Made by a program: the position numbers and the translations under genes. Under the pieces are notes generated by a model, which was not told where the DNA came from, ran no database searches, and worked only from the letters and a program-made list of their open reading frames with translations. A DNA stretch of 64,000 nt from Paractinoplanes durhamensis. GTDB taxonomy: Bacteria > Actinomycetota > Actinomycetes > Mycobacteriales > Micromonosporaceae. Location: NCBI RefSeq assembly GCF_016862175.1, contig NZ_BOML01000071.1:62001-126000 (forward strand), given 5' to 3'. Position 1 is the first letter of the stretch. Every line of letters begins with the position of its first letter. Of this stretch, positions 56,818-64,000 are shown one piece after another.

Positions 56818-57712
56818 CACCGCCGCGCGGCCGACGGCCGAGACGTTCACCGTGCGCGAGCGCACCCAGAGCCAACTGGTGCTGCGCCGCTTCCTGCGGC
56901 ACCGGGCCGCGGTGACCAGCCTGGTGCTGTTCGTCGTGGTCGCGCTGTTCGCCTATGTCGGCCCGCTGCTCTGGAAGTACAGCTACACCGACATCACCGA
57001 CGACCTGTCCCAGCCGCCGTCCCTGGGCCATCCGTTCGGCACCGACCTGATCGGGCACGACACGATGGCCCAGGTCATGCGGGGCACGCAGCAGTCGCTC
57101 AAGATCGCCCTCGCGATCGCGCTGATCGGCACCGTGCTCGGCGCGCTCTGGGGCGCGATCGCCGGCCTCTACCGGGGCAAGCTCGACTTCCTGATGATGC
57201 GCATCGTCGACGTCGTCCTCACGCTGCCCACGATCGCGGTCGCCGCCGCGGTCGCCGCGCAGGGGGTCGGGGGCAGCCAGTGGTGGTCGATCGCGGTCAT
57301 CCTCGGCGCGCTGACCTGGCCGTACGTAAGCCGGGTGGTTCGGGGTGTGGTTCTTTCCCTGCGCGAGCAGGAGTTCATCGAGGCGGCGCGGGCGCTCGGG
57401 GCGGGCAATGCCCGGATCATCCTGCGGCATCTGCTGCCCAACGCGCTCGGCGCGATCATCGTGGTCGCCACGCTCACCATCGCGACCGGCATCCTCGGCG
57501 AGGCGGCCCTGTCGTTCCTCGGCGTCGGCGTGCAGGCCCCGGACACGTCGCTCGGCCTGCTGGTGTCGATCAACCGGGACGCGGTGAACACCCGGCCGTG
57601 GCTGTTCTACTTCCCCGGCCTGCTCATCATCCTGATCGCCCTGACGATCAACTTCGTCGGCGACGGCCTACGCGACGCCTTCGACCCGAAGCAAACGAGG
57701 GTTCGGCAATGA
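56810..57712 (+). CDS. Dipeptide-type ABC permease (DppC-like)
   Basis: 300 residues; ATG 56810, overlapping the previous gene by 8 bp. Typical DppC features: soluble N-terminus, HPFGTDLIGHDTMAQVMRGTQQSLKIALAIALIG, docking loop EQEFIEAARALGAGNARIILRHLLPNALGAIIV and GEAALSFLGVGVQAPDTSLGLLV, ending FVGDGLRDAFDPKQ. Confidence 0.95.
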   Translation: MSDTAARPTAETFTVRERTQSQLVLRRFLRHRAAVTSLVLFVVVALFAYVGPLLWKYSYTDITDDLSQPPSLGHPFGTDLIGHDTMAQVMRGTQQSLKIALAIALIGTVLGALWGAIAGLYRGKLDFLMMRIVDVVLTLPTIAVAAAVAAQGVGGSQWWSIAVILGALTWPYVSRVVRGVVLSLREQEFIEAARALGAGNARIILRHLLPNALGAIIVVATLTIATGILGEAALSFLGVGVQAPDTSLGLLVSINRDAVNTRPWLFYFPGLLIILIALTINFVGDGLRDAFDPKQTRVRQ

Positions 57713-58710
57713 CAGCGCTCCTCGAGGTCGATGACCTCACCGTCGCCTTCCCCACCGAGGACGGCGTCGTCCAGGCCGTCCGGGGCGTGTCCTACCAGGT
57801 CAACCGCGGTGATGCGGTGGGCATCGTCGGCGAGTCGGGCTCCGGCAAGTCGGTGACGTCGATGGCGGTGATGGGGCTGCTGCCGCGCAGCGCCCGGATC
57901 ACCGGCTCGATCCGGCTGATGGGCGAGGAACTGCTGGGCCGCTCGGACGCCGAGATGTCGAAGATCCGGGGCAGCAAGGTCGCGATGATCTTCCAGGACC
58001 CGCTGACCTCGCTCAACCCGGTCTACACCGTGGGCACCCAGATCGCCGAGGCGGTGCTGGCGCACAAGGACGTGCCGAAGAGCCGGGCGATGAAGCGGGC
58101 GGTCGAGCTCCTCGACATCGTCGGCATCCCGAACCCGTCGCTGCGGGTCAACAGCTATCCGCACGAGTTGTCGGGCGGCATGCGGCAGCGCATCGTGATC
58201 GCGATCGCGATGGCCAACGACCCCGATCTGATCATCGCGGACGAGCCGACCACCGCCCTCGACGTGACCGTGCAGGCCCAGGTGCTCGAGGCGCTGGAGG
58301 CGGCCCGCAAGGCGACCGGCGCGGCGCTGGTCCTGATCACCCACGACCTCGGGGTGATCGCCGGGCACACCGATCGGGTCAACGTCATGTACGCGGGCAA
58401 GCTCGTCGAGACCGGCTCGGTGGACGAGATCTTCTACGAGCCGCGGATGCCGTACACCCTGGGGCTTCTCGGCAGTCTGCCGCGGATCGACGAGTCCGGC
58501 CGGCCGCGGCTGATCCCGATCACCGGGTCGCCGCCGTCGCTGCTCAACCTGCCGTCCGGCTGCCCGTTCCTGCCGCGCTGCCCGAAGGCCCGGGACCGGT
58601 GCGCGGAGGTGGAGCCCGAGCTGACGGCCACCACGAATCCGCGGCATCTCGCCGCCTGCCACTTCCACACCGAGCTGGCCACCGCCACGGCCGAGGAGGT
58701 CTTCGCGTGA
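57709..58710 (+). CDS. Dipeptide-type ABC ATPase (DppD-like)
   Basis: 333 residues from ATG 57709 (ATGA overlap). Walker A GESGSGKSV, Q-loop MIFQDPLTSLNPVYTVG, signature LSGGMRQR, Walker B LIIADEPTTALD, H-loop ITHDLGVIAGH, and the C-terminal oligo_HPY region MPYTLGLLGSLP with the Cys cluster GCPFLPRCPKARDRC that binds an Fe-S cluster in some members. It works as heterodimer with the next ATPase. Confidence 0.95.
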   Translation: MTALLEVDDLTVAFPTEDGVVQAVRGVSYQVNRGDAVGIVGESGSGKSVTSMAVMGLLPRSARITGSIRLMGEELLGRSDAEMSKIRGSKVAMIFQDPLTSLNPVYTVGTQIAEAVLAHKDVPKSRAMKRAVELLDIVGIPNPSLRVNSYPHELSGGMRQRIVIAIAMANDPDLIIADEPTTALDVTVQAQVLEALEAARKATGAALVLITHDLGVIAGHTDRVNVMYAGKLVETGSVDEIFYEPRMPYTLGLLGSLPRIDESGRPRLIPITGSPPSLLNLPSGCPFLPRCPKARDRCAEVEPELTATTNPRHLAACHFHTELATATAEEVFA

Positions 58711-59720
58711 CTGCCGACGCGTCCCCCATCATCTCCGTACGCGGGCTGGTCAAGCACTTTCCGGTCCGGTCGCGCGGGGTCGTCCGGCGCCGGATCGGCG
58801 ACGTGCACGCGGTCTGCGGTGTCGACTTCGACATCTTCTCGCACGAGACGCTCGGCCTGGTCGGCGAGTCCGGCTGCGGCAAAACCACCACCGGGCGGCT
58901 GCTGCTCAACCTTCTCCCGGCGACCGCGGGTTCGGTGCTGTTCGAAGGGCGCGACATCGTGCCGCTGTCCCGCGCCCAGATGCGGCCGGTGCGCCGCGAG
59001 ATGCAGATCGTCTTCCAGGACCCGTACGCGTCGCTCGACCCCCGGATGACGGTCAACGAGATCATCGCCGAGCCGTTGCGCATCCACGGCCTGTACGCCC
59101 GGGACAAGGTCCGCGACCTGCTGCAGATGGTCGGGCTGAGCCCGGAGCACGGCAACCGCTACGCGCACGAGTTCTCCGGCGGCCAGCGCCAGCGGATCGG
59201 GGTGGCCCGGGCGCTCGCGCTGCGGCCCAAGGTGCTGGTTCTCGACGAGCCGGTGTCGGCGCTCGACGTCTCCATCCAGGCCGGCGTGGTCAACCTGCTC
59301 GAGGACCTGCAGGACGAGCTCGGCCTGTCCTACCTGTTCATCTCGCACGACCTGTCGGTGGTGCGGCACATCGCCGACCGGGTCGCGGTGATGTACCTGG
59401 GCCGGATCGTGGAGACGGCGCCGGTCGAGGACCTGTTCCGCAACGCCGCCCACCCGTACACCCAGGCGCTGATCTCGGCGATCCCGGTGCCCGACCCCCG
59501 CAAGGAACGGTCCCGCCGGCGGATCCTGCTCTCCGGCGACGTGCCGAGCCCGGTCGTGCCGCCCAGCGGCTGCCGCTTCCGCACCCGGTGCCCGAAGTTC
59601 GCCGACCGGCTCAGCGACGACGAGCGCCAGAAGTGCACCACCGAGATCCCGGCGCTCACCGCCCGCGGCGTGGGCCACGAGACCGCCTGCCACTTCGCGG
59701 AGGCGCTGACTCTCATCTAG
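58707..59720 (+). CDS. Dipeptide-type ABC ATPase (DppF-like)
   Basis: 337 residues from GTG 58707 (GTGA overlap), with GAGGAGG upstream. Walker A GESGCGKTT, Q-loop IVFQDPYASLDPRMTV (DppF type), signature FSGGQRQRI, Walker B VLVLDEPVSALDVS, H-loop ISHDLSVVRHI, then HPYTQALISAIPVPDP and the Cys region GCRFRTRCPKF. Last gene of the five-gene importer; the next gene has its own promoter. Confidence 0.95.
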   Translation: MTADASPIISVRGLVKHFPVRSRGVVRRRIGDVHAVCGVDFDIFSHETLGLVGESGCGKTTTGRLLLNLLPATAGSVLFEGRDIVPLSRAQMRPVRREMQIVFQDPYASLDPRMTVNEIIAEPLRIHGLYARDKVRDLLQMVGLSPEHGNRYAHEFSGGQRQRIGVARALALRPKVLVLDEPVSALDVSIQAGVVNLLEDLQDELGLSYLFISHDLSVVRHIADRVAVMYLGRIVETAPVEDLFRNAAHPYTQALISAIPVPDPRKERSRRRILLSGDVPSPVVPPSGCRFRTRCPKFADRLSDDERQKCTTEIPALTARGVGHETACHFAEALTLI

Positions 59721-59731
59721 TTATCCACCGG

Positions 59732-59763
59732 GGGTATATACCCGGGGTATACACCGAGTGTAT
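59732..59763. promoter_or_regulatory. PadR-type operators before the exporter operon
   Basis: GGGTATATACCC (59732-59743, perfect palindrome) and ATACAC-CGA-GTGTAT (59749-59763). TATTCT (59761-59766) ends seven bases before the padR ATG and may be the -10 of a leaderless mRNA, so binding would block transcription start. Confidence 0.8.
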
Positions 59764-59772
59764 TCTCCTGGC

Positions 59773-60297
59773 ATGAGTGTGCCCCTGACCCTGCTCGGCC
59801 TGCTCGAACGAGAGCCGAGCCATGGCTATGACCTCAAGCGTGACTACGACACCTTCTTCGGCCGCGGTAAGCCGCTGCCGTTCGGCCAGGTCTACTCGAC
59901 GCTGAGCCGCCTCACCCGGGACGGCAAGGTGACCGTCGGCGACGTCAGCCCCGGCGACGGTCCCGACCGCAAGCGCTACCTGATCACCGAGCTGGGCGCG
60001 ACCGAGGTCGAGCACTGGCTGACCGAGCCGGTCGAGCCGGAGCCGCACCTGCAGACCGTGCTGTTCGCCAAGGTGGTGCTGGCCCTGATGCTGGACCGCC
60101 CGGCCGGCGACTATCTGGACACCCAGCGCGCCGCCCACCTGCAGCGGATGCGTGAGCTGACCGAGCTCAAGCGCACCGGCAGCCTGGTCGACGGCCTGCT
60201 CGCCGACCACGGCCTCTTCCACCTGGAGGCCGACCTGCGATGGATCGAGACGACCGGCGCCCGGTTGGACGCCCTGCGGAAAGTGGTGCGCTCATGA
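59773..60297 (+). CDS. PadR-family regulator
   Basis: 174 residues from ATG 59773. PadR winged helix MSVPLTLLGLLEREPSHGYDLKRDYDTFF, then PFGQVYSTLSRLTRDGKVTV and DGPDRKRYLITELGATEVEHWL, followed by a C-terminal dimerisation helix pair (Vir_act_alpha_C-like). PadR proteins of this type repress adjacent ABC exporters and are released by the drug or ligand. The stop overlaps the ATPase start (ATGA), so the three genes form one operon. Confidence 0.93.
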   Translation: MSVPLTLLGLLEREPSHGYDLKRDYDTFFGRGKPLPFGQVYSTLSRLTRDGKVTVGDVSPGDGPDRKRYLITELGATEVEHWLTEPVEPEPHLQTVLFAKVVLALMLDRPAGDYLDTQRAAHLQRMRELTELKRTGSLVDGLLADHGLFHLEADLRWIETTGARLDALRKVVRS

Positions 60298-60974
60298 CTG
60301 TCGTTATGGAGGCGCGGGATCTGGCGTTCTCGTTCGGCGCCACCCCGGCGCTGCGCGGCGCGGAGATCGAGATCGAGGCGGGCGAGATCCTGGCCATCAT
60401 GGGGCCGAGCGGCTCCGGCAAGTCGACGCTGCTGCACTGCCTGGCCGGCATCCTCGTGCCCGACAGCGGCGAGGTCCGCTACAACGGGGAGCGCCTCGAC
60501 ACGATGAGCGAGGCCCGGCGCAGCGCCCTGCGGCGCGATCAGTTCGGGTTCGTGTTCCAGTTCGGGCAGTTGGTCCCGGAGCTCACCGCGGCGGAAAATG
60601 TCGCGCTGCCGCTGATGCTCGGCGGGATCCGCCGGGCGGCGGCGCTGCGCAGCGCGCACGGCTACTTCGAGCGCCTCGGGCTGGACGGTCTGGAGCAGCG
60701 CCGCTCCGGTGAGCTGTCCGGCGGGCAGGCGCAGCGGGTCGCGCTGGCCCGGGCGCTGGTCGCCGAGCCGAAGGTGCTGTTCGCCGACGAGCCCACCGGC
60801 TCGCTCGACTCACTGACCGGCGAGCAGGTGATGGACCTGCTGGTCGGCGAGGCGCGGGCCCAGGGCACCACGGTCGTGCTGGTCACGCACGAGCCGCGGG
60901 TCGCGGCGTACGCCGATCGCGAGGTTGTCGTTCGCGACGGCCGGGTGACCGTGCCGGTGCGGAGGGCGGCATGA
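60294..60974 (+). CDS. MacB/LolD-type ABC exporter ATPase
   Basis: 226 residues from ATG 60294. Walker A GPSGSGKST, Q-loop FVFQFGQLVPELTAAENVALPL (LolD/MacB type), signature LSGGQAQRV, Walker B VLFADEPTGSLDS and H-loop VTHEPRVAAYADR. This ATPase class drives FtsX-fold permeases that export peptides, lipoproteins or antibiotics. Stop overlaps the permease start (ATGA). Confidence 0.94.
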   Translation: MTVVMEARDLAFSFGATPALRGAEIEIEAGEILAIMGPSGSGKSTLLHCLAGILVPDSGEVRYNGERLDTMSEARRSALRRDQFGFVFQFGQLVPELTAAENVALPLMLGGIRRAAALRSAHGYFERLGLDGLEQRRSGELSGGQAQRVALARALVAEPKVLFADEPTGSLDSLTGEQVMDLLVGEARAQGTTVVLVTHEPRVAAYADREVVVRDGRVTVPVRRAA

Positions 60975-63115
60975 TCAGCTTCGGATTGCGGCTGGCCGTC
61001 GCCGGCGGCCGGGAGGCGCTGACCCGCCTGATCGTCATCGCCGCCGCGGTGGCGGTCGGGGCCGGCCTGCTGCTGGCCACCTTCGCCGGCATCAACGCCG
61101 TGAACGAGCAGCTCACTCGATACGCGGCCCTGTTCCCCCAGGCGCCGGCCCCCGGCCCGGAGCCACTGTGGTGGGCCAGCCGCGACGACTACTTCCACGG
61201 CGAGCAGATCACCCGGATCGACGTCGCCGCCACCGGGCCAGGCTCCCCCGTCCCGGTCGGCATTCCGGCCGTGCCCGCGCCCGGCGAGTTCTACGCGTCC
61301 CCGGCCCTGCAGCGGCTGCTGGCCGCCCACCCGGGCGACCAGCTCGCCGACCGCTATCCCGCCCGCGCCATGGGCACGGTCGGCGACGCGGCGCTGCCGT
61401 CGCCGGACTCGCTGCTGCTGATCGCCGGCAACGCCGGGGCCGCCGACCTCCCCGGTGCGGTGCCGCGGACCAGCGTCGGCGCCGACGCCCCGGCCATCCC
61501 GGCGACCTTCGTCAACCTGATCATGAGTGTGATCGTCGCGGGCCTGCTCTTCCCGGTGCTCATCTTCATCGGCACCGCGACCCGGCTCAACGCCGCCCGC
61601 CGGGAGCAGCGGTTCGCCGCGATGCGCCTGGTCGGCGCGACCCCTTGGCAGATCTCGGTGGTGGCCGCGATCGAGGCCGCGGCGGCCGCGCTGGCCGGCA
61701 CCGCGCTGGGGTTCGTCCTCTTCCTCGCCTTCCGCGACTCGCTGGCGAGCATTCCCTTCACCGGCGACCGGTTCTTCACCAGCGACATGTCGCTGAGCCT
61801 GCGCGACGTGCTGATCGTCGCCGCCGGTGTCCCCGCGGGGGCGGCACTGGCGGCCGGGGTCTCGCTGCGCCGGGTCCGGGTCTCCCCGCTCGGCATCGCC
61901 CGGCGGGCCACGCCGCGCCCGCCGAGCTGGTTCCGGCTGCTGCCGATCGCCCTCGGCCTCGGCGAACTGGCGTTCTTCCTGCTCGGCCCGAGGCCGCAGA
62001 CGTCGGGCGGCCAGGCCGCGGTGTTCCTGCCCGGCCTGCTGCTGGTGATGACCGGCCTGATCCTGGCCGGCCCGCTGCTGACCATGCTCAGCGCCCGGTT
62101 CATGGTGCGCCGCTCGACCCGGCCGGCCACCCTGATCGCGGCCCGGCGCCTGGCCGACAACCCGAAGGCCGGCTTCCGGGCGATCAGCGGCATCATGCTC
62201 GCGCTCTTCATCACCACGGTGGCGACCGGCGTGATCACCACCATCGTCGCCAACCGTGGCCAGGCCCCGGCCGGCTCCCTGGAGAGCCGGACCGTCTCGA
62301 TGTACTCGCCGGACGGCACGCCGCTGCCGGACGCCACTCCCGGCGACCTGCGTTCGCTGCCCGGCGTCCTCTCGGTGTCGCAACTGCGCCGGAACCCCGA
62401 GAAGTACGCCGATCCCGGGCTGGTCGCGTGCGCGGACATCCCGGCCGTCTACGGCCGGTGCGCGCCCGGCGCCGCGGTCGCGGTGGTGGCCGGCGACTTC
62501 ATCCCGTGGCGCGAATCGGCCGACCCGGACCGGATCTGGCCCACCTCGGCCGTGCCGCCCGACGCCCTGACGCGGCTGCCGATGGAATCGGTCGTCATCC
62601 TCACCGACGGCGCGGCCGCCACGATCGAACGCGCCCGCACCGCTCTCGAGCTGGCCTATCCCGGCTATCGGATCGCGCCGAACGTGACCGGCGACTTCGA
62701 GTCCGATTTCGCCGACACGCTGCGCGGCTGGCAGCAGCTCGCCGACGTGGTCATCATCGCGAGCCTGGCGATCGCCGGGTGCAGCCTCGCGGTCAGCGTG
62801 GTCGGCGGCCTGACCGAGCGCAAACGCCCGTTCAGCCTGCTCCGGCTCAGCGGCGCCCCGGTCCGGGTGCTCCGCCGGGTGGTGGCGCTGGAGACCGCCG
62901 CCCCGCTGCTGGTCGTCGCGGTGGTGGCGATCGGCATGGGTTTCCTGGCGGCCACGCTGTTCCTCCAGGCCCAGATGGGTTACGCGCTGGTCGCGCCCGG
63001 CGCCGGTTTCTACCTGGTGGTCGTGGCCGGCCTGGCGGCCTGCCTGGCCATCATCGCCTCCACCATGCCGCTGCTGGAAAGGATCACCGGCCCGGAGACG
63101 GCCCGCAGTGAGTAG
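60971..63115 (+). CDS. FtsX-fold ABC permease (exporter)
   Basis: 714 residues from ATG 60971. An N-terminal membrane helix (about 17-38), an extracytoplasmic segment, then a first FtsX block (about 178-300) with ARREQRFAAMRLVGATPWQISVVAAIEA. Middle helices follow, then a second extracytoplasmic domain with two Cys (VACADIPAVYGRC), and a last FtsX block (about 590-700) with RKRPFSLLRLSGAPVRVLRRVVALE. The duplicated FtsX layout is that of actinobacterial eight-to-ten-helix exporters paired with a LolD-like ATPase. Probable role: antimicrobial peptide or antibiotic efflux or sensing. Confidence 0.92.
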   Translation: MISFGLRLAVAGGREALTRLIVIAAAVAVGAGLLLATFAGINAVNEQLTRYAALFPQAPAPGPEPLWWASRDDYFHGEQITRIDVAATGPGSPVPVGIPAVPAPGEFYASPALQRLLAAHPGDQLADRYPARAMGTVGDAALPSPDSLLLIAGNAGAADLPGAVPRTSVGADAPAIPATFVNLIMSVIVAGLLFPVLIFIGTATRLNAARREQRFAAMRLVGATPWQISVVAAIEAAAAALAGTALGFVLFLAFRDSLASIPFTGDRFFTSDMSLSLRDVLIVAAGVPAGAALAAGVSLRRVRVSPLGIARRATPRPPSWFRLLPIALGLGELAFFLLGPRPQTSGGQAAVFLPGLLLVMTGLILAGPLLTMLSARFMVRRSTRPATLIAARRLADNPKAGFRAISGIMLALFITTVATGVITTIVANRGQAPAGSLESRTVSMYSPDGTPLPDATPGDLRSLPGVLSVSQLRRNPEKYADPGLVACADIPAVYGRCAPGAAVAVVAGDFIPWRESADPDRIWPTSAVPPDALTRLPMESVVILTDGAAATIERARTALELAYPGYRIAPNVTGDFESDFADTLRGWQQLADVVIIASLAIAGCSLAVSVVGGLTERKRPFSLLRLSGAPVRVLRRVVALETAAPLLVVAVVAIGMGFLAATLFLQAQMGYALVAPGAGFYLVVVAGLAACLAIIASTMPLLERITGPETARSE

Positions 63116-63118
63116 CCG

Positions 63119-64000
63119 TCACGCCTCGCCGGGCACCGACAGGGCGATGAACAGCGACGACAGCCATTCCGGGTCGCGCAGGCGGTCGCCGTACAGGTCG
63201 CGCAGCCGGGTCATGCGGTAGCGCACCGTCTGGGGGTGGATGAACAGCTCGGCCGCCACGTCCTCGCGCCGGCCCTGGTGCCGCAGCCAGCTGCGCAGCG
63301 TCTCGGCCAGCTTGGCCGCCGACAGATCGGCGGCGGCCGACAGCGGTTCGAGGACCTTGGCCCGCAGGTCGGCGAGCGCCTGCGGGTCGGCGGTCAGCAC
63401 CAGCGTCGCCAGGTGATCCTCGGTGTCGACGACGGTCTTGGTGGACGTGCCGGGGAGCAGCAGGGTGCGGACCGCCCGGTCGTAGGACGCCTTGACCTGC
63501 AGCCACGGCCGGGCCGGGCCGACCACCGCGTTCTGGCCGCGGAGCAGGCCCAGGACCGCGGCGCGGGCGGTGCCGTCGGCGTCGGGGACGAGCAGGACCG
63601 AGAAGTCCGGCACCGCCGGGCCGGCCTCGCTCAGCCGCAGCGTGCGGCGATCGAGCAGGTCCACCACCGTCCGGACGGCGTGCTCGGGGACCAGGACGGC
63701 GGTCAGCGTGCGTGGGGGTGACCAGTCGGCGCGCTGGGCGGCCGTCACGATCGTGTGCTGGGTCTCGCCGGCCAGCAGGGCCAGGGTGAGCTGCTCCAGG
63801 TGGCGGGTGCGGGCCCGGCCGGAGGAGGCGAGCTCGTCGGAGTGCCCGACGACGCTGGCCGCGGAGAGCTCGTCGATGTAGACGAAGACCAGCTCGGCGA
63901 AGTGCGCGATGGTGGCGGCCGGCTGGCCGGTGGCGACGCTGATCTCGGCCAGTTCGTGCCAGGAGACCCGGGCGCCGACCCGGTAGGCGGCGAGCAGCGC
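63119..64000 (-). CDS. PucR-family (CdaR-like) transcriptional regulator, N-terminus missing
   Basis: The frame is open from the window end to a TGA at 63119-63121, 293 residues seen. Upstream of a possible GTG at 63748 the protein clearly continues (AELVFVYIDELSAAS, then GHSDELASSGRAR, then RADWSPPRTLTAVLVP), so the true start lies outside. The C-terminal PucR HTH_30 domain is KLAETLRSWLRHQGRREDVAAELFIHPQTVRYRMTRLRDLYG, which is diagnostic. It converges on the exporter gene with a 3-bp gap. Confidence 0.92.
   Translation of the reverse strand, partial: ALLAAYRVGARVSWHELAEISVATGQPAATIAHFAELVFVYIDELSAASVVGHSDELASSGRARTRHLEQLTLALLAGETQHTIVTAAQRADWSPPRTLTAVLVPEHAVRTVVDLLDRRTLRLSEAGPAVPDFSVLLVPDADGTARAAVLGLLRGQNAVVGPARPWLQVKASYDRAVRTLLLPGTSTKTVVDTEDHLATLVLTADPQALADLRAKVLEPLSAAADLSAAKLAETLRSWLRHQGRREDVAAELFIHPQTVRYRMTRLRDLYGDRLRDPEWLSSLFIALSVPGEA

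Noticed and set aside
1..64000. tRNA, rRNA or CRISPR loci
   Set aside because: No tRNA-like cloverleaf, rRNA stretch or regularly spaced direct-repeat array was noticed on reading both strands; repeats seen are palindromic elements or operators. A covariance-model scan would be needed to exclude small RNAs.

Overview
The window is about 64 kb of very GC-rich actinobacterial chromosome. Frequent GTG starts, ATGA/GTGA stop-start overlaps, several likely leaderless genes, a SARP-type regulator with NB-ARC and TPR domains, an XRE/DUF5753 regulator and many MarR/PadR/GntR/LacI regulators point to a filamentous actinomycete. Micromonosporaceae (Actinoplanes-like) is my best guess, but it is an inference. 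I found no rRNA, tRNA, CRISPR array or complete insertion sequence.

Layout. (1) 1-7.7 kb: the tail of a carbohydrate-binding protein, then a minus-strand liv-type amino-acid/amide ABC operon (lipoprotein, two ATPases, two permeases) ending in a secreted alpha/beta hydrolase; behind it an LPG-synthase-like membrane protein and a universal stress protein. (2) 7.8-19.5 kb: a catabolic cluster with an RpiR regulator, an ornithine-cyclodeaminase-family enzyme, two divergent HAL/PAL-fold lyases that both lack the normal Ala-Ser-Gly cofactor triad, a LacI regulator with twin operators, an amidohydrolase, a thiol-dioxygenase-like cupin and a complete betaine/choline-type ABC transporter. I read it as uptake and breakdown of a quaternary-amine (betaine) amino acid. 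(3) 19.5-30.3 kb: an XRE regulator with a small partner, a deletion scar (DUF1684/ABC ATPase), a degenerate GGDEF-EAL membrane protein, a 50-residue secreted Cys peptide, the SARP regulator, two orphan proteins and an NrtR-type Nudix regulator. Four matching 21-bp palindromes link the peptide, an orphan membrane protein and the Nudix regulator.

(4) 30.5-41.2 kb: a conflict/defence-like island. It holds a membrane protein with a nucleosidase-fold C-terminus; a membrane protein and a nucleosidase-fold/EAD-like protein that share a short motif at facing termini; a 126-bp element with perfect 26-bp inverted repeats; and an operon of a double-ATPase HerA-like protein, a small predicted winged-helix protein and a P-loop STAND-like protein. 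(5) 41.5-46 kb: an adenylate kinase paralogue, then an overlapping thiM-flavin monooxygenase-rhodanese-GntR operon preceded by a small upstream ORF.

(6) 45.9-53.1 kb: small regulator/enzyme modules, each with a visible palindromic operator (EamA/MarR; hydrolase-MarR/BBE oxidoreductase-methyltransferase-VOC; NADP-binding protein-esterase/MarR). (7) 53.2-59.7 kb: a secreted ricin-type lectin and a full dipeptide/oligopeptide ABC operon with a hairpin after the binding-protein gene. (8) 59.7-64 kb: a PadR-controlled MacB/FtsX-type ABC exporter and the 3' part of a PucR-family regulator running off the window.
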